Source: Desulfurococcales archaeon (GTDB lineage: Archaea; Thermoproteota; Thermoprotei_A; Sulfolobales; Desulfurococcaceae). Taken from it: a stretch of 6,593 bases of DNA. Shown here piece after piece: positions 5,117 through 6,593 of this stretch; position 1 is the stretch's first letter, and the number at the start of each line of letters is the position of its first letter. The position numbers were made by a program, and so were the translations under genes. The DNA lies in contig JALWQP010000057.1 of NCBI GenBank assembly GCA_027083045.1, positions 1 to 6,593 on the forward strand, read 5' to 3'. The notes beneath the pieces are model-generated. The model was not told the origin of the DNA and did no database searches. It worked only from the letters and a program-made list of their open reading frames with translations.

Positions 5117-5959
5117 TCAGCTCAGGAGCTCTTGTTTATTAGTTACCAAGTGTTTCAGCAGTATATCGATCGTGATGACGCCAGCAACTTTACCAATCTC
5201 ATCTATGACTACGGCTCCTCTGCTACCTTTCTTCATTATTTCTGCGACAGCCTGCGATACCGTATCAGTTAGTCTAAGCTTTGGCGGCCGGAACCTCATA
5301 ATATCTTCGATGATAAGGCGTGTTATTCTCTCTTTCTTGTATTTCGAGGGAACAATGTCTTCAAATTTCATGAAGGCATATGCTAGCTCATATATCGTCA
5401 CGTATCCAACTAGTTCATCGTTCTCGTCAAGGACTGGTACAAAGCTGGCGTCTGTGGCTAACATGTCCTGCCTTACCTTTACTACCCTGTCAGTTGTTCT
5501 GGCAAGTACTGGTGATGCATCCATTATTGTTCTTACCTCTGTATCGTCTTGCTCGAGGATCCTGGCTATGTCTGTTTTTAGTATCGCGCCAACGATGTTT
5601 TCTCCGCTCACGACAGGTAAGATACCGATTTTCTTGCTAATCATAAGCTTTGCGGCCTCCAAAACAGATTTATCTGGCCCGACTGTTATGGCGGGCGAGT
5701 TCATAAAGCTCGCAACGTGTAGTCTACCAGGCGTAGTTCTGCTTAGCCTCTGGGTTGCCAGCTTGAGCACAATGTCCCTACTGGTCATAACACCGGCAAT
5801 TGATTTCACCTCTTTGCCGGGCGATATCATCCTATTCTCTAGTACAATGACTTTGTCGATGCCGCTTTTCTCGATTAGTTTAAACGCGTGATAGAGCGTG
5901 TCGTTCTTATCTATGCGTGGTACGTCTTCACGTATTAGATCATTAACTGTCCTTGTCAT
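5117..5959 (-). CDS. Protein of four CBS domains (two Bateman modules)
   Basis: A 280-residue soluble protein made almost entirely of CBS domains at about 4-68, 82-135, 142-196 and 216-271. CBS pairs bind adenosine nucleotides (AMP, ATP, SAM) in many regulators; with no catalytic or DNA-binding domain attached, this one must act through a partner. Each domain shows the pattern of DLI/FM/IM followed later by VIVL, LPVV, VPVL or AVVI and a glycine strand. The ligand motif Gxx(S/T)xxD is complete only in domain 1 (GVMTSRD, 56-62). Domain 2 has GAILKTD without the S/T, domain 3 GYVTIYE with E for D, and domain 4 GVITIDI without the final D. The first domain holds an insert near 42-52 (NRMISPGKEVK). 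ATG 5959 lies 7 bases after GGGTGG. It follows the other CBS gene by 20 bases, so the two are probably one operon and may form a hetero-oligomer. Confidence 0.92.
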   Translation of the reverse strand: MTRTVNDLIREDVPRIDKNDTLYHAFKLIEKSGIDKVIVLENRMISPGKEVKSIAGVMTSRDIVLKLATQRLSRTTPGRLHVASFMNSPAITVGPDKSVLEAAKLMISKKIGILPVVSGENIVGAILKTDIARILEQDDTEVRTIMDASPVLARTTDRVVKVRQDMLATDASFVPVLDENDELVGYVTIYELAYAFMKFEDIVPSKYKKERITRLIIEDIMRFRPPKLRLTDTVSQAVAEIMKKGSRGAVVIDEIGKVAGVITIDILLKHLVTNKQELLS

Positions 5960-5979
5960 AGACGAACCACCCGGCTAGA

Positions 5980-6593
5980 CTAGTGTTTAGCCGTTACGGC
6001 ATAGAGTATGTCCCGCTCTGTTATTATGCCTATGAGCTCCATTTTATCGTTAACCACGAGGGCGGAACCCACATTTCTCTCAGCCATTCTCTGAGCGACA
6101 TCACCCAGATCCTCTTCTGGTCTAGCAGTTACCAGTTCCCTAACCATGAGGTCGTCAACAGGAATTGATAGAGCTTCCTCAATATTGCCGGAGGGGGCAT
6201 GCTTAAATGCCTCATGAGTTCCAAAGTACTTAACTATATCCATGGCCGTGATTATGCCTAGGACGACATTACCTCCAACGACAGGTACACGTCTAAAACC
6301 GTACTTGATCATTTTCTTCATCGCATTTATTAATGGCGAACCAGACTCTATCGTTACGACGGGAGATGACATTACATCGGACACCATGACGCCTATTTTG
6401 ACCCCGCTTATGAAGTACTTTAATAAGTCGTGCTCCGTTATGATACCATATACTTTACCGTCCCTAAGTACAACTGGTATGATACCTATTTCATTAAGAA
6501 CCATTTTCTCCAGTACATCCGGAATTTTTTCATCGATGTAGGCCGCAATAGGGTCTTTAATCATAAGTGTTTCGACTTTCTCTTTGTTAAGCG
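5980..6593 (-). CDS. Multi-CBS domain protein, 5' end beyond the window (partial)
   Basis: The frame is open to the window edge. Upstream of the first in-frame ATG (6564) the reading continues as LNKEKVETL, and together these give KVETLMIKDPIAAYIDE, the normal opening of a CBS domain. The ATG is therefore an internal methionine, and the real start is to the right of 6593. Three CBS domains are visible. Counted from that methionine they are about -5 to 52, 61-114 and 136-190. Paired CBS architecture predicts at least a fourth outside the window. All three have the full nucleotide-contact motif: GIITEHD, GIITAMD and GIITERD. The protein ends shortly after the last domain (AVTAKH) with TAG. It probably binds adenosine-type ligands and regulates an unknown partner; the CBS gene 20 bases downstream is the obvious candidate. 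No ribosome site suits ATG 6564, which agrees with a start further out. Confidence 0.9.
   Translation of the reverse strand, partial: LNKEKVETLMIKDPIAAYIDEKIPDVLEKMVLNEIGIIPVVLRDGKVYGIITEHDLLKYFISGVKIGVMVSDVMSSPVVTIESGSPLINAMKKMIKYGFRRVPVVGGNVVLGIITAMDIVKYFGTHEAFKHAPSGNIEEALSIPVDDLMVRELVTARPEEDLGDVAQRMAERNVGSALVVNDKMELIGIITERDILYAVTAKH

Noticed and set aside
5172..5178. GTGATGA as a C box antisense to the 280-residue CBS gene
   Set aside because: No D box at suitable distance; the sequence is explained by the CBS coding strand.
5004..5891. Long plus-strand open frame antisense to the Mut7-C and CBS genes (295 codons)
   Set aside because: Its translation is a serine/threonine/leucine/isoleucine-rich string with no motif, the usual mirror of well-supported minus-strand genes, and it spans two real genes with clear family signatures.
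1..6593. CRISPR array, insertion sequence, tRNA, rRNA or phage genes
   Set aside because: No regularly spaced repeats, terminal inverted repeats, transposase motifs, tRNA-like cloverleaf sequences or rRNA signatures were seen; genes fill almost all of the window.

Overview
The window reads as a compact stretch of a thermophilic archaeal chromosome, most likely from the phylum Thermoproteota (Crenarchaeota) and Desulfurococcales-like. Reasons seen in the sequence: heavy use of AGA/AGG arginine and ATA isoleucine codons, GTG and TTG starts behind strong Shine-Dalgarno sites of the GAGGTGA type, TATA-like boxes 45-55 bases before starts, and archaeal-style AMMECR1, Mut7-C and multi-CBS proteins. 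The species cannot be named from the sequence alone.

Layout. The left edge holds the last codons of an unidentified gene that overlaps, through ATGA, the start of a HAD-IIA (NagD-type) phosphatase. Genes then alternate in strand: a calcineurin-like metallophosphoesterase (-), an unrecognised basic protein of about 177 residues (+), NH3-dependent NAD+ synthetase nadE (-), and an unrecognised protein of about 255 residues that may combine an ACT-like and a V4R-like domain (+). The right half (3861-6593) is a run of four minus-strand genes. In order of transcription these are a multi-CBS protein cut by the right edge, a second protein with four CBS domains, a Mut7-C PIN-like RNase with a zinc ribbon, and an AMMECR1-family protein. 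The last two overlap by four bases, so they are probably translationally coupled.

No gap reaches 300 bases. Convergent neighbours are separated by 13 bases, 21 bases and an 18-base overlap. Both divergent gaps (about 70 and 140 bases) hold plausible promoter pairs. No rRNA, tRNA, CRISPR array, insertion sequence or long repeat was seen.

Most of the window looks like ordinary conserved archaeal core genome. The points worth a second look are the possible ACT/V4R sensor beside nadE, the coupled Mut7-C/AMMECR1 pair, the contrast in ligand motifs between the two adjacent CBS proteins, and three genes whose apparent GTG start is really part of the Shine-Dalgarno site exactly 9 bases before a better start.
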